Made by a program: the position numbers and the translations under genes. A stretch of 64,000 nt of DNA from contig JAGQQG010000008.1 in assembly GCA_020426325.1 (NCBI GenBank), positions 29,011-93,010 on the forward strand. The letters run 5' to 3'. This DNA is from Planctomycetaceae bacterium. Its GTDB lineage: Bacteria > Planctomycetota > Planctomycetia > Planctomycetales > Planctomycetaceae. How positions within the stretch are numbered: the first letter of the stretch is position 1; each line of letters starts with the position of its first letter. Under the pieces are notes generated by a model, which saw nothing but the letters and a program-made list of their open reading frames with translations, was not told the origin of the DNA and did not search any database. Below, one piece after another: positions 37,576 to 46,900 of the stretch.

Positions 37576-38604
37576 ATGACGTCTCCGCTCGATGTTTCAC
37601 GGTCACGAGGCGGCCTGCCCGACTGGATCGGCTCGCGGCACAAGCAACTCGTCTTCCCGAGTTGGTTGGTTTCTGCGTTACTTCACGGCACGTTACTACT
37701 GATGTTTCTGTGGATCTCGCAGTCACGAGGTTGTCGTTCGGACTATCAGGGCAACGAGGGTGAGGGTTTTCGGGAAGTCGGCGTCTATCTCACCTCGGGA
37801 GACACCGAGGAGGAGCCGACAGAAGAATCGGCCGACGAGGCGAATCCCACGCCTGTCGAGCCTGCTCCGAAGTTTGAATTAGGCCCACTCCTCGATGCTC
37901 CTCCCATCGAATTGGAACGCCCCACTGAGTTCAGTGAGCCCGTGCTGGGGATCGGCTGGTTGCCGGATGCTCTCAGCGGCAGCACTCCCACCACCTCATT
38001 GGAGACTCAGCCCCGGTCGGGTGTTCCGGCCTCGACTCCCAACGTACTGGGGCGAAGTACGTCCCTGTTTGGTGTGCAGGATGCGGGTCGTCGCTTCGTT
38101 TACGTCTTGGATCGATCCCACAGCATGGACGACTACCATGCCATGCGGCAGGCAAAAGCCGAGTTGATGGCGAGCTTGGAGAATCTCGATGCAACTCAGG
38201 AATTTCAGGTCATTTTCTATAACAACGAACCCTTGCTCCTCACTCCCCCCAGCGATCGGTCAGACATGTTTCGCGGGATCGACACGCATCGGCTACAGGT
38301 GGAACGGCAACTGGGGACGGTTCAACCCATCGGCGGAACGACACACTTCAATGCGCTGGAATTGGCCATGAAGTTCAATGCCGATGTGATTTTCTTCCTC
38401 ACCGACGCTGATGAACCCGGGCTGACCCTTGGAGAAATGGAAACCATTCGTCTTGCAAACAATGGTGCAGCACGCATTCACTGCATTGAATTCGGCGAGG
38501 GGCCGGACCTCAAGCGACCGGGAGATCCTCGCAACTTTCTCCAAAAACTGGCCACTGAAAGCGGTGGGACTTACAAATACATCGACGTGAAACATCTGGA
38601 TTAG
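37576..38604 (+). CDS. VWA-domain protein with TonB-like N-terminal anchor
   Basis: 342 residues. One transmembrane helix near the N-terminus (VFPSWLVSALLHGTLLLMFL, about 26-45) carries S33-x3-H37-G, the spacing of the functional Ser/His in the TonB anchor that couples to ExbB/ExbD. An acidic, proline-rich periplasmic stretch follows (about 75-125; EEEPTEESADEANPTPVEP), as in TonB/TolA. The C-terminus is a von Willebrand A domain (about 172-340) with MIDAS D179-R-S-H-S183, Thr in GGTTHF and Asp in FLTDADE, for metal-dependent ligand binding. An in-frame start at 37519 is less likely. ExbB/ExbD genes follow within 2 kb. Confidence 0.88.
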   Translation: MTSPLDVSRSRGGLPDWIGSRHKQLVFPSWLVSALLHGTLLLMFLWISQSRGCRSDYQGNEGEGFREVGVYLTSGDTEEEPTEESADEANPTPVEPAPKFELGPLLDAPPIELERPTEFSEPVLGIGWLPDALSGSTPTTSLETQPRSGVPASTPNVLGRSTSLFGVQDAGRRFVYVLDRSHSMDDYHAMRQAKAELMASLENLDATQEFQVIFYNNEPLLLTPPSDRSDMFRGIDTHRLQVERQLGTVQPIGGTTHFNALELAMKFNADVIFFLTDADEPGLTLGEMETIRLANNGAARIHCIEFGEGPDLKRPGDPRNFLQKLATESGGTYKYIDVKHLD

Positions 38605-38739
38605 TGGCGGACACCCATAAATCTCGGCGGGAACCCATCTTGGCTCCCTTTTCTCTGGCCGTTACAATTCCGGCACATCTCTTGCTGGACAAACTCGTTT
38701 GCTCAGCCGTGAACGTCTCCAAGTATCTCAGAGAGTTTC

Positions 38740-39267
38740 ATGGACATCACCCGAGGTCGTTGGCGGCTTGCGTTTCTCGCTGTCGTGCTGATTACTTGCG
38801 TCGGGTGCGACCAGGCGACCAAGCAACTGGCAATTGATCATCTCAAGGGAACGCCGCCGCAATCCTATTTTGGAGATCTGTTCCGCATTCAATATGCAGA
38901 GAATCCCGGGGCGTTCCTCAGCCTCGCTGCGAATCTGCCGGAAGACGCAAGATTCTGGCTGTTAACAGTAGCGAACAGTCTAGTGCTGCTGTTCGTCGGT
39001 GTGATCGTGCTGGTCCGAAAGGATATCGATCGACTGTCGCTGATTGCTCTGACGTTCATCCTCGCTGGAGGAGTTGGCAATCTCATCGATCGTATGACGA
39101 CGCAAAACGGTGTTGTGATTGACTTCCTGAATCTCGGCATCGGCGGCCTGCGAACCGGAGTGTTTAACGTGGCCGACATGGCGATCACTGCTGGGTTTCT
39201 CCTGCTCCTCCCGTTTGTGTTCCGACGAAGCGAAGAGCCTGCAACTGTCGCGAATACAGGCACCTGA
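38740..39267 (+). CDS. lspA: lipoprotein signal peptidase
   Basis: 175 residues with four transmembrane helices. LspA removes the signal peptide from prolipoproteins in the inner membrane. Conserved regions are VGCDQATKQLA, YAENPGAFLSLA, the first catalytic Asp in GGVGNLIDRM and the second in FNVADMAITAGF. All family boxes are present, so the enzyme should be active. It sits between the VWA gene and a secreted helical protein, all rightward; AGAG precedes the ATG. Confidence 0.95.
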   Translation: MDITRGRWRLAFLAVVLITCVGCDQATKQLAIDHLKGTPPQSYFGDLFRIQYAENPGAFLSLAANLPEDARFWLLTVANSLVLLFVGVIVLVRKDIDRLSLIALTFILAGGVGNLIDRMTTQNGVVIDFLNLGIGGLRTGVFNVADMAITAGFLLLLPFVFRRSEEPATVANTGT

Positions 39268-39318
39268 CGCCCAGGGGATTATCCGGTCGGCATGTCGCGA
39301 GGAGTGACGGGAGTTCTG

Positions 39319-40404
39319 ATGTCCTGCGCTTGTGCAACTTCACACTGCGACTCAATAGTTTTGCATAGAACGTACCGTGTTCTGCTGAGTTTCATTGTCG
39401 GACTTTTTCTCATACCACACGTGGTTCGCGCCAAGGACCGTGTCGTGGTGCAGCCTCCGGACAAGGCAAGCCCGCTGATCATCGCAGGCGACGTTGTTGA
39501 CTACACCTCGAAGACCCTGTCCCTTCATATCAATGATCAGCTTCCGATCCGCACGTTCCCGTCCGATCAGGTGATCGCTGTCGAAGTGGTTCAGACAGAC
39601 CCTCATCGTGAAGGCGTGCGACTCTCCAACATGGGAGCAATCGATGAGGCGACCGGACAGTTCACGCAGGCTCTCGAAGACGAACCACGAGACTGGGTGA
39701 AGCGAGAGATTATGGGCTGGCTTGTGCGTTGTGCCATGCGTCATCCCGATCGTGCAACTGCGGGGATTCGTTTCCTTCAGATCACGCAGAATGAGCAATC
39801 AGCACGCGAGTGGCCTCTCATTCCATTGGTCTGGGATTCGGCCGAACTCAGTACGTCCCTCCGCCAACAAGCCCGGCAGTGGCTCACCGGTGATGATGAC
39901 GTCGCCCGGCTGCTGGGGGCCAGTTGTCTCTTGCTCGACACGGCCTATGCCGACGTCACGCGGAGCACGCTGCGACGACTGGCTCGGTCGGGAGATCCCA
40001 TGATCGCGTCGCTAGCTACTGCCCAACTCTGGCGGCTGAGTCTGACCAGCGGAGTCTCCCGCGACGAACTTGCCCGTTGGCAATCCGGTATTCAATCGAT
40101 GCCGTCCGTCGTCCGCGCCGGACCCTACTTTGTGTTGGGTCGTGCCCTTTCTCAGGAGAGCGAGTATGATCAGGCGGCAGCTGCCTTTTTGTGGCTGCCG
40201 ACGGTTTTCCGTGAGAACGAAACATTGACGTCCCAGGCGACCGTTAACGCCGGTGCAGCATTGATGCGACTGGGACGGATTGACGAGGCGCGGTCTCTGT
40301 GGAAGGAAGTAACCGAACAGGCCGGTTGGTCACTCGCGGCCGCTGAAGCTCGGTCGCTGTTGGATCAGACAACTCCGCCCAAGGATGCTCGGACAGATGG
40401 TTAG
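39319..40404 (+). CDS. secreted helical (TPR-like) protein upstream of ExbB
   Basis: 361 residues, no named family. A signal sequence (TYRVLLSFIVGLFLIPHVVRA) is followed by a small beta region (SPLIIAGDVVDYTSKTLSLHINDQLPIRTFPSDQVIAVE) and then TPR-like helices (EATGQFTQALEDEPRDWVKREIM, DQAAAAFLWLP, GAALMRLGRIDEARSLWKEV). GGGAG is 5 bases before the chosen ATG; an in-frame ATG at 39292 is possible. The end overlaps the ExbB gene by 8 bases, so the protein is likely made together with the ExbB/ExbD motor and may be its periplasmic partner. Confidence 0.82.
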   Translation: MSCACATSHCDSIVLHRTYRVLLSFIVGLFLIPHVVRAKDRVVVQPPDKASPLIIAGDVVDYTSKTLSLHINDQLPIRTFPSDQVIAVEVVQTDPHREGVRLSNMGAIDEATGQFTQALEDEPRDWVKREIMGWLVRCAMRHPDRATAGIRFLQITQNEQSAREWPLIPLVWDSAELSTSLRQQARQWLTGDDDVARLLGASCLLLDTAYADVTRSTLRRLARSGDPMIASLATAQLWRLSLTSGVSRDELARWQSGIQSMPSVVRAGPYFVLGRALSQESEYDQAAAAFLWLPTVFRENETLTSQATVNAGAALMRLGRIDEARSLWKEVTEQAGWSLAAAEARSLLDQTTPPKDARTDG

Positions 40405-41221
40405 AAGTTTCTTTCGCCTGACGAGTCTGTCAGCGATCACATTGCTTGTCCTCAGTCTTCGGCCATTGATGGCTGATGACGCACCTGCAGTCAATCCGGA
40501 CCCGCTTGATGTGCGGTCACTGATTGCTGCCGGGGGAATGATTGGGGCTGTCATCATCGGGCTCAGCATCGCGATGGTGGCTCTGATTGTCGAGCACCTG
40601 TTGAGCATTCGCAGGTCTGCATTGATGCCGCCAGGGCTTGCGGAGTCTGTGCACCGCTCGATCAGCGACGGGCACTTTGCAGCTGCCGACAAACAGTGTC
40701 GCGAGCAACCCAGCTTTCTCGCATATGTCGTCTCAGCCGGTCTGCAGGAGATCGGACTCGGATATGCAGCTGTTGAAAAGTCGATTGAAGATGCGTCTCA
40801 GGAACAGGCAGCGAGACTGTATCGCAAGATCGAATATCTGTCAGTCATCGGAACGCTGGCCCCCATGTTGGGACTCATGGGGACTGTGTTGGGGATGATT
40901 CGGGCCTTCAGCGAATTCGCTAACAAGGCAGTTCCTCAAACTGCTGACTTCGCTCCCGCGATCTCACAGGCACTCGTGACCACACTATTGGGACTGGGAG
41001 TCGCCGTCCCGGCTCTGGCCGCCTTCTCATTGTTTAGGAACCGCATCGATGAGTACGTTGCGGAGACTTCACTGCTCGCAGAGCAGATGCTGGCTCCCTA
41101 CAAACGCGGAACGGCTGCACGATCGGCACAGTCCGATGCGGGCGAGGTCCGCACGACCGAGCGACGCGTCTCACGACCGCCGATTCCGCCGGTAACGGTC
41201 GAACGAGGTGCCAAACCGTGA
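40397..41221 (+). CDS. exbB: ExbB/TolQ/MotA proton-channel family protein
   Basis: 274 residues. Three transmembrane helices in the ExbB order, with an N-terminal signal-like helix (LTSLSAITLLVLSLRPLMA) before them. The conserved Thr/Gly boxes are TLAPMLGLMGTVLGMIRAF and ISQALVTTLLGLGVAVPALA. ExbB forms the pentameric part of proton-driven motors. Start chosen at 40397 with AAGGA 11 bases upstream; 40385 is in frame. The last 30 residues are Arg/Pro-rich. The stop overlaps the first exbD (GTGA). Confidence 0.93.
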   Translation: MVRSFFRLTSLSAITLLVLSLRPLMADDAPAVNPDPLDVRSLIAAGGMIGAVIIGLSIAMVALIVEHLLSIRRSALMPPGLAESVHRSISDGHFAAADKQCREQPSFLAYVVSAGLQEIGLGYAAVEKSIEDASQEQAARLYRKIEYLSVIGTLAPMLGLMGTVLGMIRAFSEFANKAVPQTADFAPAISQALVTTLLGLGVAVPALAAFSLFRNRIDEYVAETSLLAEQMLAPYKRGTAARSAQSDAGEVRTTERRVSRPPIPPVTVERGAKP

Positions 41222-41631
41222 AGATCCCGCAGCGAGAACGTCCGCCGGGCATCCGCTTTAATATTACGCCGTTGATCGACGTCGTGTTCCTGCTCGTGAT
41301 CTTCTTTCTGGTGACGGCTCACTTTGCCCAGAATGAACAGGTCGCTGCCGTCGAACTGCCGCAGGCCACGCAGGTCGACGACACGGCCGAGGTCCCGCGG
41401 CGACTGATCGTGTCGGTCACTCGCGAGGGACAGCTGTTTGTCAAAGGACGACCTGTCGACATGGACGAACTTGAGCACCTGCTGGAAATGGAGCCGCACG
41501 GACGCACAGCCGATTACGAAGTCCGTATCCGCAGCGATCAGCTAACTCCCTATGCCCGTGTTGAGCCGATCCTGTTGGCCTGTCTGCGTGCCGGCGTGAC
41601 GAATGTCGGCTTTAACGTCATCGAGAAGTGA
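41218..41631 (+). CDS. exbD: ExbD/TolR family protein, first copy
   Basis: 137 residues. One N-terminal transmembrane helix with the proton-carrying Asp in FNITPLIDVVFLLVIFFLV (Asp21), then a periplasmic ferredoxin-like domain (RLIVSVTREGQLFVKGRPV, YARVEPILLACLRAGVTNVGFNVIEK). Starts with GTG overlapping the exbB stop by 4 bases, so translation should be coupled. It is a canonical ExbD and pairs with the second copy 14 bp downstream. Confidence 0.93.
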   Translation: MKIPQRERPPGIRFNITPLIDVVFLLVIFFLVTAHFAQNEQVAAVELPQATQVDDTAEVPRRLIVSVTREGQLFVKGRPVDMDELEHLLEMEPHGRTADYEVRIRSDQLTPYARVEPILLACLRAGVTNVGFNVIEK

Positions 41632-41644
41632 GACCTCACAGCCG

Positions 41645-42106
41645 ATGAGAATCCCCTCCTCGCATTCCCCGTCAGATCGCAGTCATGAGAACGACGTCAT
41701 GACGCCCATGATCGACATCGTGTTCCTTTTGCTGGTCTTCTTCGTGGTGGCCGCAGCGGGACAGGTGCATGAGTCACTGCTTCCGACTGAGCTGACGGCT
41801 GCGGGAGGCATCGAGTCGAGCGAACCAATTGAGCGCGATCCGTGGATTGTTGAAGTCTGGTTGAAACTTCGCACCGCCGACGCCGGACAGACGGTGATCA
41901 ACATGAACGGCACCGAGTATGCCGATATTGATCAATTGGCAGCGCCGCTGAAAACGCTCGCCGGACTGTCTGCGGAAAGTCCGGTTATTCTCGATAATGG
42001 TCCTGATGTCCCCATGCGAGACGTGATCGCCGTCTACGATCTCAGCCGGGCTGCCGGGTTCGAATCGGTGAATTTCGCTGCCAAGGCAGAAGATGTTCGC
42101 CAGTAG
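41645..42106 (+). CDS. exbD: ExbD/TolR family protein, second copy
   Basis: 153 residues. It has the same TM/Asp motif (VMTPMIDIVFLLLVFFVVAA, Asp24) and a C-terminal periplasmic domain that is divergent from the first copy (WIVEVWLKLRTADAGQTVINM). A pair of unlike ExbD proteins behind one ExbB is common in proton-driven import systems such as TonB and in Tol-Pal-like motors, where the dimer could be mixed. The ATG follows the previous stop by 14 bases. Confidence 0.9.
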   Translation: MRIPSSHSPSDRSHENDVMTPMIDIVFLLLVFFVVAAAGQVHESLLPTELTAAGGIESSEPIERDPWIVEVWLKLRTADAGQTVINMNGTEYADIDQLAAPLKTLAGLSAESPVILDNGPDVPMRDVIAVYDLSRAAGFESVNFAAKAEDVRQ

Positions 42107-42272
42107 CGATTTACCTGCCCCACGTTCTCTTTTGTGTAACCCGCACAATCCCCGTTCAATTCTGTCTCAATGAGTGACTTCAGAGAGTCGCTCTCCCTCG
42201 GATCACACACTTCGACGTACGATGAGGTTCTGTCTCCATCGTTACGGTAACTCCCAAAGTGGTCCCATCTAT

Positions 42273-43691
42273 ATGCGGTCTTACTGCCTCAGGGTTTGGA
42301 CGTTCTTCGTGATCACATCGCTCTGTGTCAGTGCAGCGGCGTTGGCCGCGGACTATCACGTTGGACCGGGGCAGAAGCTGGAAAGCCCCTTCGAAGTTCC
42401 CTGGCACGACCTGCAATCGGGGGATACGGTCTTCATCCACTGGCGAGACAAGCCTTACCGCAACAAATGGGTACTGGTGGGATACGGCACCGCTGAGCAG
42501 CCGATCACTGTGCGTGGCGTGCCGGGGCCGAATGGAGAACTCCCCATCATCGATGGAGAACGGGCGACCACTCCTCCCGGCATCGACTTCTGGGCAGAGC
42601 AGCGGGCGGTCATCAAGATCGGCGGGTCAAACTTGCCCGACATCGAGTCTCCGACACACATCATTGTCGAAAATCTCGACATCCGTGCAGCCCATCCGGA
42701 TTCCATGTTCCTCGGCAGCGAAGGACTGCAAGCCTACTCCGATGCTGCGTCCGCCATCTATGTCGAGAACGGCTTAAATATCACGATCCGAAACTGCATC
42801 CTGCACGACTGTGCGAACGGGTTCTTCTCGGCCTATCAGTCGCGCGAGGTTCTCGTCGAAGGTTGCGACATCCATTCGAACGGGATCGAGGGATCGTACT
42901 ATCAACACAACTGCTACTCAGCCACTCGAGGCATGACCTATCAGTTCAACCGCATCGGCCGTCCACGTGAGGGATCGCGCGGCAACGGTCTCAAGGACCG
43001 GTCAGCAGGACTCGTCGTCCGCTACAACTGGATCGAGGGGGGGAACCGCCAGCTGGATCTCGTTGAGGGGGACGACAGCACGGACATCATCAACGATCCG
43101 CGTTACCGGCAGACATACGTCTATGGCAACGTGCTGATCGAGCATGAAGGAGGCGGAAACAATCAGATCCTGCACTACGGCGGGGACAACGGCAACGAGC
43201 CTGATTACCGAAAGGGCGTCCTGTACTTCTTCAACAACACGGTCATCTCACATCTCACCGGCGGGACGACAATTGCCCGACTCTCGACCAACGCAGAGAC
43301 AGCAGTGATGACCGGGAACATCTTCTACACGACAGCTCCCGGCTCACATCTCGCCGTCCTTGACGAATCCGGACTCGTGCGCATGACGGGAAACTGGATC
43401 AAGAAGGGATGGAAGTCTTCTCACGAAGACGGCTTTGAAGGCCGAGTCATTGCCAGCGGCAACATCGAAGGCGAGTCACCCGGCTTTGTCGACTTTGCCC
43501 ACGACAACTTCCGTCCGAGTCTTGACTCGCCGTGCGTCGATGCCGGAGCACCGATGATCGTCGACCGGACACATGAGATCACTCTCGACTGGGAATTCGC
43601 GGCTCCCCGTGGAGCACGGCAGCGTAAGATCTTCAGAGCCATCGATCTAGGTGCATTTGAGGTGGACACAAAGCCGACATCGGTTCCGTGA
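42273..43691 (+). CDS. secreted right-handed parallel beta-helix protein
   Basis: 472 residues. A signal peptide (MRSYCLRVWTFFVITSLCVS) is followed by repeating short beta turns (IIVENLDIRAAHP, NITIRNCILHDCANGFFSA, VLVEGCDIHSNGI, TYQFNRIGRPR), the pattern of a right-handed parallel beta-helix as in pectate lyases and carbohydrate-binding secreted proteins. No catalytic signature was recognised, so lyase activity is only possible. In-frame start at 42174 is unlikely because ATG 42273 begins the signal peptide. Its end carries GAFEVDTKPT, a common closing motif in such secreted proteins. The spacer before it is 166 bp. Confidence 0.82.
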   Translation: MRSYCLRVWTFFVITSLCVSAAALAADYHVGPGQKLESPFEVPWHDLQSGDTVFIHWRDKPYRNKWVLVGYGTAEQPITVRGVPGPNGELPIIDGERATTPPGIDFWAEQRAVIKIGGSNLPDIESPTHIIVENLDIRAAHPDSMFLGSEGLQAYSDAASAIYVENGLNITIRNCILHDCANGFFSAYQSREVLVEGCDIHSNGIEGSYYQHNCYSATRGMTYQFNRIGRPREGSRGNGLKDRSAGLVVRYNWIEGGNRQLDLVEGDDSTDIINDPRYRQTYVYGNVLIEHEGGGNNQILHYGGDNGNEPDYRKGVLYFFNNTVISHLTGGTTIARLSTNAETAVMTGNIFYTTAPGSHLAVLDESGLVRMTGNWIKKGWKSSHEDGFEGRVIASGNIEGESPGFVDFAHDNFRPSLDSPCVDAGAPMIVDRTHEITLDWEFAAPRGARQRKIFRAIDLGAFEVDTKPTSVP

Positions 43692-43761
43692 GAGCATGGT
43701 CGTGTTGAGTGTGGCCGATGGATGGTTCAAAGCAGAGCTTTCACATCCACAGCAAGTGTGG

Positions 43762-43804
43762 CACGACGCTCCGCGTCGTGAATGCACGGCAAGGTATGCC
43801 GTGC
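43762..43804. repeat. double-hairpin palindromic module
   Basis: CACGACGC-TCC-GCGTCGTG (43762-43780) and, 3 bases later, GCACGGCA-AGGTA-TGCCGTGC (43784-43804). Both stems are perfect 8-bp repeats. Located in the 264-bp spacer between the beta-helix and PSD1 genes; the rest of the spacer holds no recognised gene. Confidence 0.65.
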
Positions 43805-43955
43805 CGCACTGTCGGAGACATGTCGGCATCTTGACACTTCCCGCGTGGTTTGATGAACTGACAGATGATGTCGTCAATGGTCAGTAACAAAGTCACTGAC
43901 AGCAGACGGCGGCAGCCCTCACGGTCTCCTTCCCCAGCCAAACCGGGACATCGTC

Positions 43956-46900
43956 ATGCGTCGATTTCGCCCACAAGTTTTCTCACTCACCGTTTTGCTT
44001 ACCTCATCGATCGTCCGAGCTGAGGAGACTGTCAACTTCGTGAAGGACGTCCGTCCGCTGTTGGAGTCACGTTGCTTTGAGTGTCATGGAGCGGAGACCC
44101 GCGAAGCGGGATTACGGCTCGATCGCAAGGAACCGGCACTGGCTGGGAGCGATACCGGACAGGTCATTCTTCCGGGCAACTCAGCGGAAAGCCCGTTGAT
44201 CGAGCGAGTGACCACGACCGACTCGGAGACCGCCATGCCTCCGGACGGAGAACGACTTTCTCCTGATGAGGTCGCTGTTCTCAAGGCATGGATCGATGGA
44301 GGAGCCGTTTGGCCGGACGGCATCGATGGTCCGAAGGAACAATCCGACCATTGGGCCTTTCAACCGATTGAGCATCATGAGCCTTCGCTGGTCAAGCACG
44401 CCGATCTGGAGGCCAACCCGATCGATGCGTTCGTGCTTGCTCGACTCGAAAGCGAGAACATCGAGCCGTCACCAATCGCGGATCGTTACACCCTCATCAA
44501 ACGGCTGTATTACGACCTGCTCGGGCTTCCGCCGGAGCCCGAAGCTGTCGATGAGTTCGTCAACGACAACTCCCCCGATGCTTATGAGCAACTGGTTGAC
44601 GAGCTCTTACGATCTCCGCACTTTGGGGAACGTTGGGGGCGGCACTGGCTTGATATGGCACGCTATGCCGACTCGGATGGCTATGAAAAGGACAATCCGC
44701 GTTACAACGCTTGGAAGTACCGAGACTGGGTGATCGAGGCCGTCAACGCGGACATGCCGTTTGACCAGTTCACAATTGAACAGCTGGCTGGCGATCTCCT
44801 TCCAGAATCGACGGAAAACCAATTGCTCGCGACTGCGTTCAATCGTCAAACGCTCACCAACACCGAAGGGGGGACGGATCAGGAACAGTGGCGGGTCGAG
44901 GCCGTGTTCGACCGTGTCGAGACTTTGGGCACAGCGTGGCTCGGCCTCACGGTCGGCTGTGCCCGCTGTCACTCACACAAGTACGACCCGATCAGTCAGC
45001 GGGAGTACTATCAGTTGTTCGCGTTCTTTAATAACGGGGACGAAGTCAACAAGGATATCCCGTCCTCAGCAGAGGCCCATGCCAGGTACGTTCAGCAAAA
45101 GGCAGAGTTTGATCGTCAACTGGCTGCGATGCAGAAGCCGTTGCAGGAGGCGAAGGAGTCGCTGCGGCCTGCATATGCGGAATGGGAGACCGCACAACAG
45201 CAACGTATCGCAGATGCCGCTGCCAGTCCGCTCGCATTTCATCCGCTCAGGGTCGAGAGTGTGGCCTCAGAAGGTTGTGCGACGCTGACTGTCCTCGAAG
45301 ACGGCTCCGTCCTTGCCAGTGGCGAACAGCCGGACAAGGACGTATATGTCCTGAAGCTCGCACTTGAGGAGCCAATCACCGGACTCAAACTTGAAGTTCT
45401 TGCGGACGAGTCACTCCCTCAGCAGGGGCCGGGTCGTGCTCCGAATGGGAACCTTGTCCTGAGCGAGATCACCGCCAGCCTCCAGTTTCCGAACGCGACA
45501 GAGCCTCTCAGCCTCCCGTTCGTCGCAGCACGAGCGGACCATTCCCAGGACGACTATCCGGTCAGCGATGCGATCAAGCCGGCGAATGGTAATCAGGGCT
45601 GGGCAATCCGACCTGAGACAGGGCAAAATCACGAAGCGGTCTTCGCGTTTGCAGAAGCCGTCTCCCTGACTGGAGAGGGAGCGACGACACTGACCGTCCG
45701 CTTGTCGCAACAGTACGCACGATCGATTCACACGATCGGCCGCTTCCGTCTGTCGGGAATGACGGGCATCGACCCCGACCTGCTGGAGCTTCCGGAGAAC
45801 GTCCGGACTCACCTTGCCGTCAAGCCGGAAGAACGCACGGACGAACAGAAGAACGAATTGTTCGAGTATTTCGTCTCTCAGGATTCTCGAGTCAAGGAAC
45901 TGCAGGCGGCCATCGATCAGTTTCGGAAGTCAGCGCCATTCAATCCAAATATGACGGTCCGAGTCATTCAGCAACGAACCGAGGACGTCCGCGATACTCA
46001 TGTCCTTAAGCGGGGGGACTTTCTGCAACCGCTCGGCCCCGTCGAACCGACTACTCTGGAGATTCTGCAACAGTTCGCCCCGAGAGACGCAGGGAAAGAT
46101 GCTGACCGATTGGATCTGGCGATGTGGGTTGTTTCGGAGGACAACCCGCTGACGGCCCGTGTTGCCGTTAACCATCTCTGGTCGCATCTGTTTGGAATCG
46201 GACTTGTGAAGACCGTCAACGACTTTGGAGCGCGAGGGGAGTTACCGACCAATCCGGAACTGTTGGACTGGCTTGCCAGCGAGTTCATCCGACTTGGTTG
46301 GAGTCGCAAGCAACTCATCAAGACGATCCTGCTGTCTCACACGTATCGCCAGTCGTCGGCACATCGTCCGGAACTGGCGGATTCTGATCCCGAAAACTCG
46401 CTGCTCTACCGTCAGAACCGCTTCCGGGTCGAGGCGGAGATCGTGCGCGACCTCACTCTGGCAGCGAGCGGCCTGCTGGAGCGTCGGATCGGCGGCCCGA
46501 GTGTCTTCCCGCCGTTGCCGCCGGGCATCGCGGAACTGAGCTATGCCAACAACTTCAAATGGGGCAACAGCACGTGGAACGATCGGGCTGACAAGCCGCA
46601 TGGAGTTCCCCCCAAGGACGACATCTACCGCCGCGGGATGTACACGTTCTTCAAGCGGACTGCGGCCCATCCGACACTCGTTGCGTTCGATTGCCCGGAC
46701 GCCAACGTCACCTGCGTCCAGCGGAGTACGTCCAATACGCCGATTCAAGCCCTGACGACACTCAACAACGATGTGTTTGTGACTGCCGCCCGTGCGCTCG
46801 CAGACCGTGTCATCGAGGAGGTCAACACGAATGATGCTGAGCGTCTGATTCACATGTTTCGTCTGTGCGTCGCCCGGCCTCCCTCAAACGATGAACTCAA

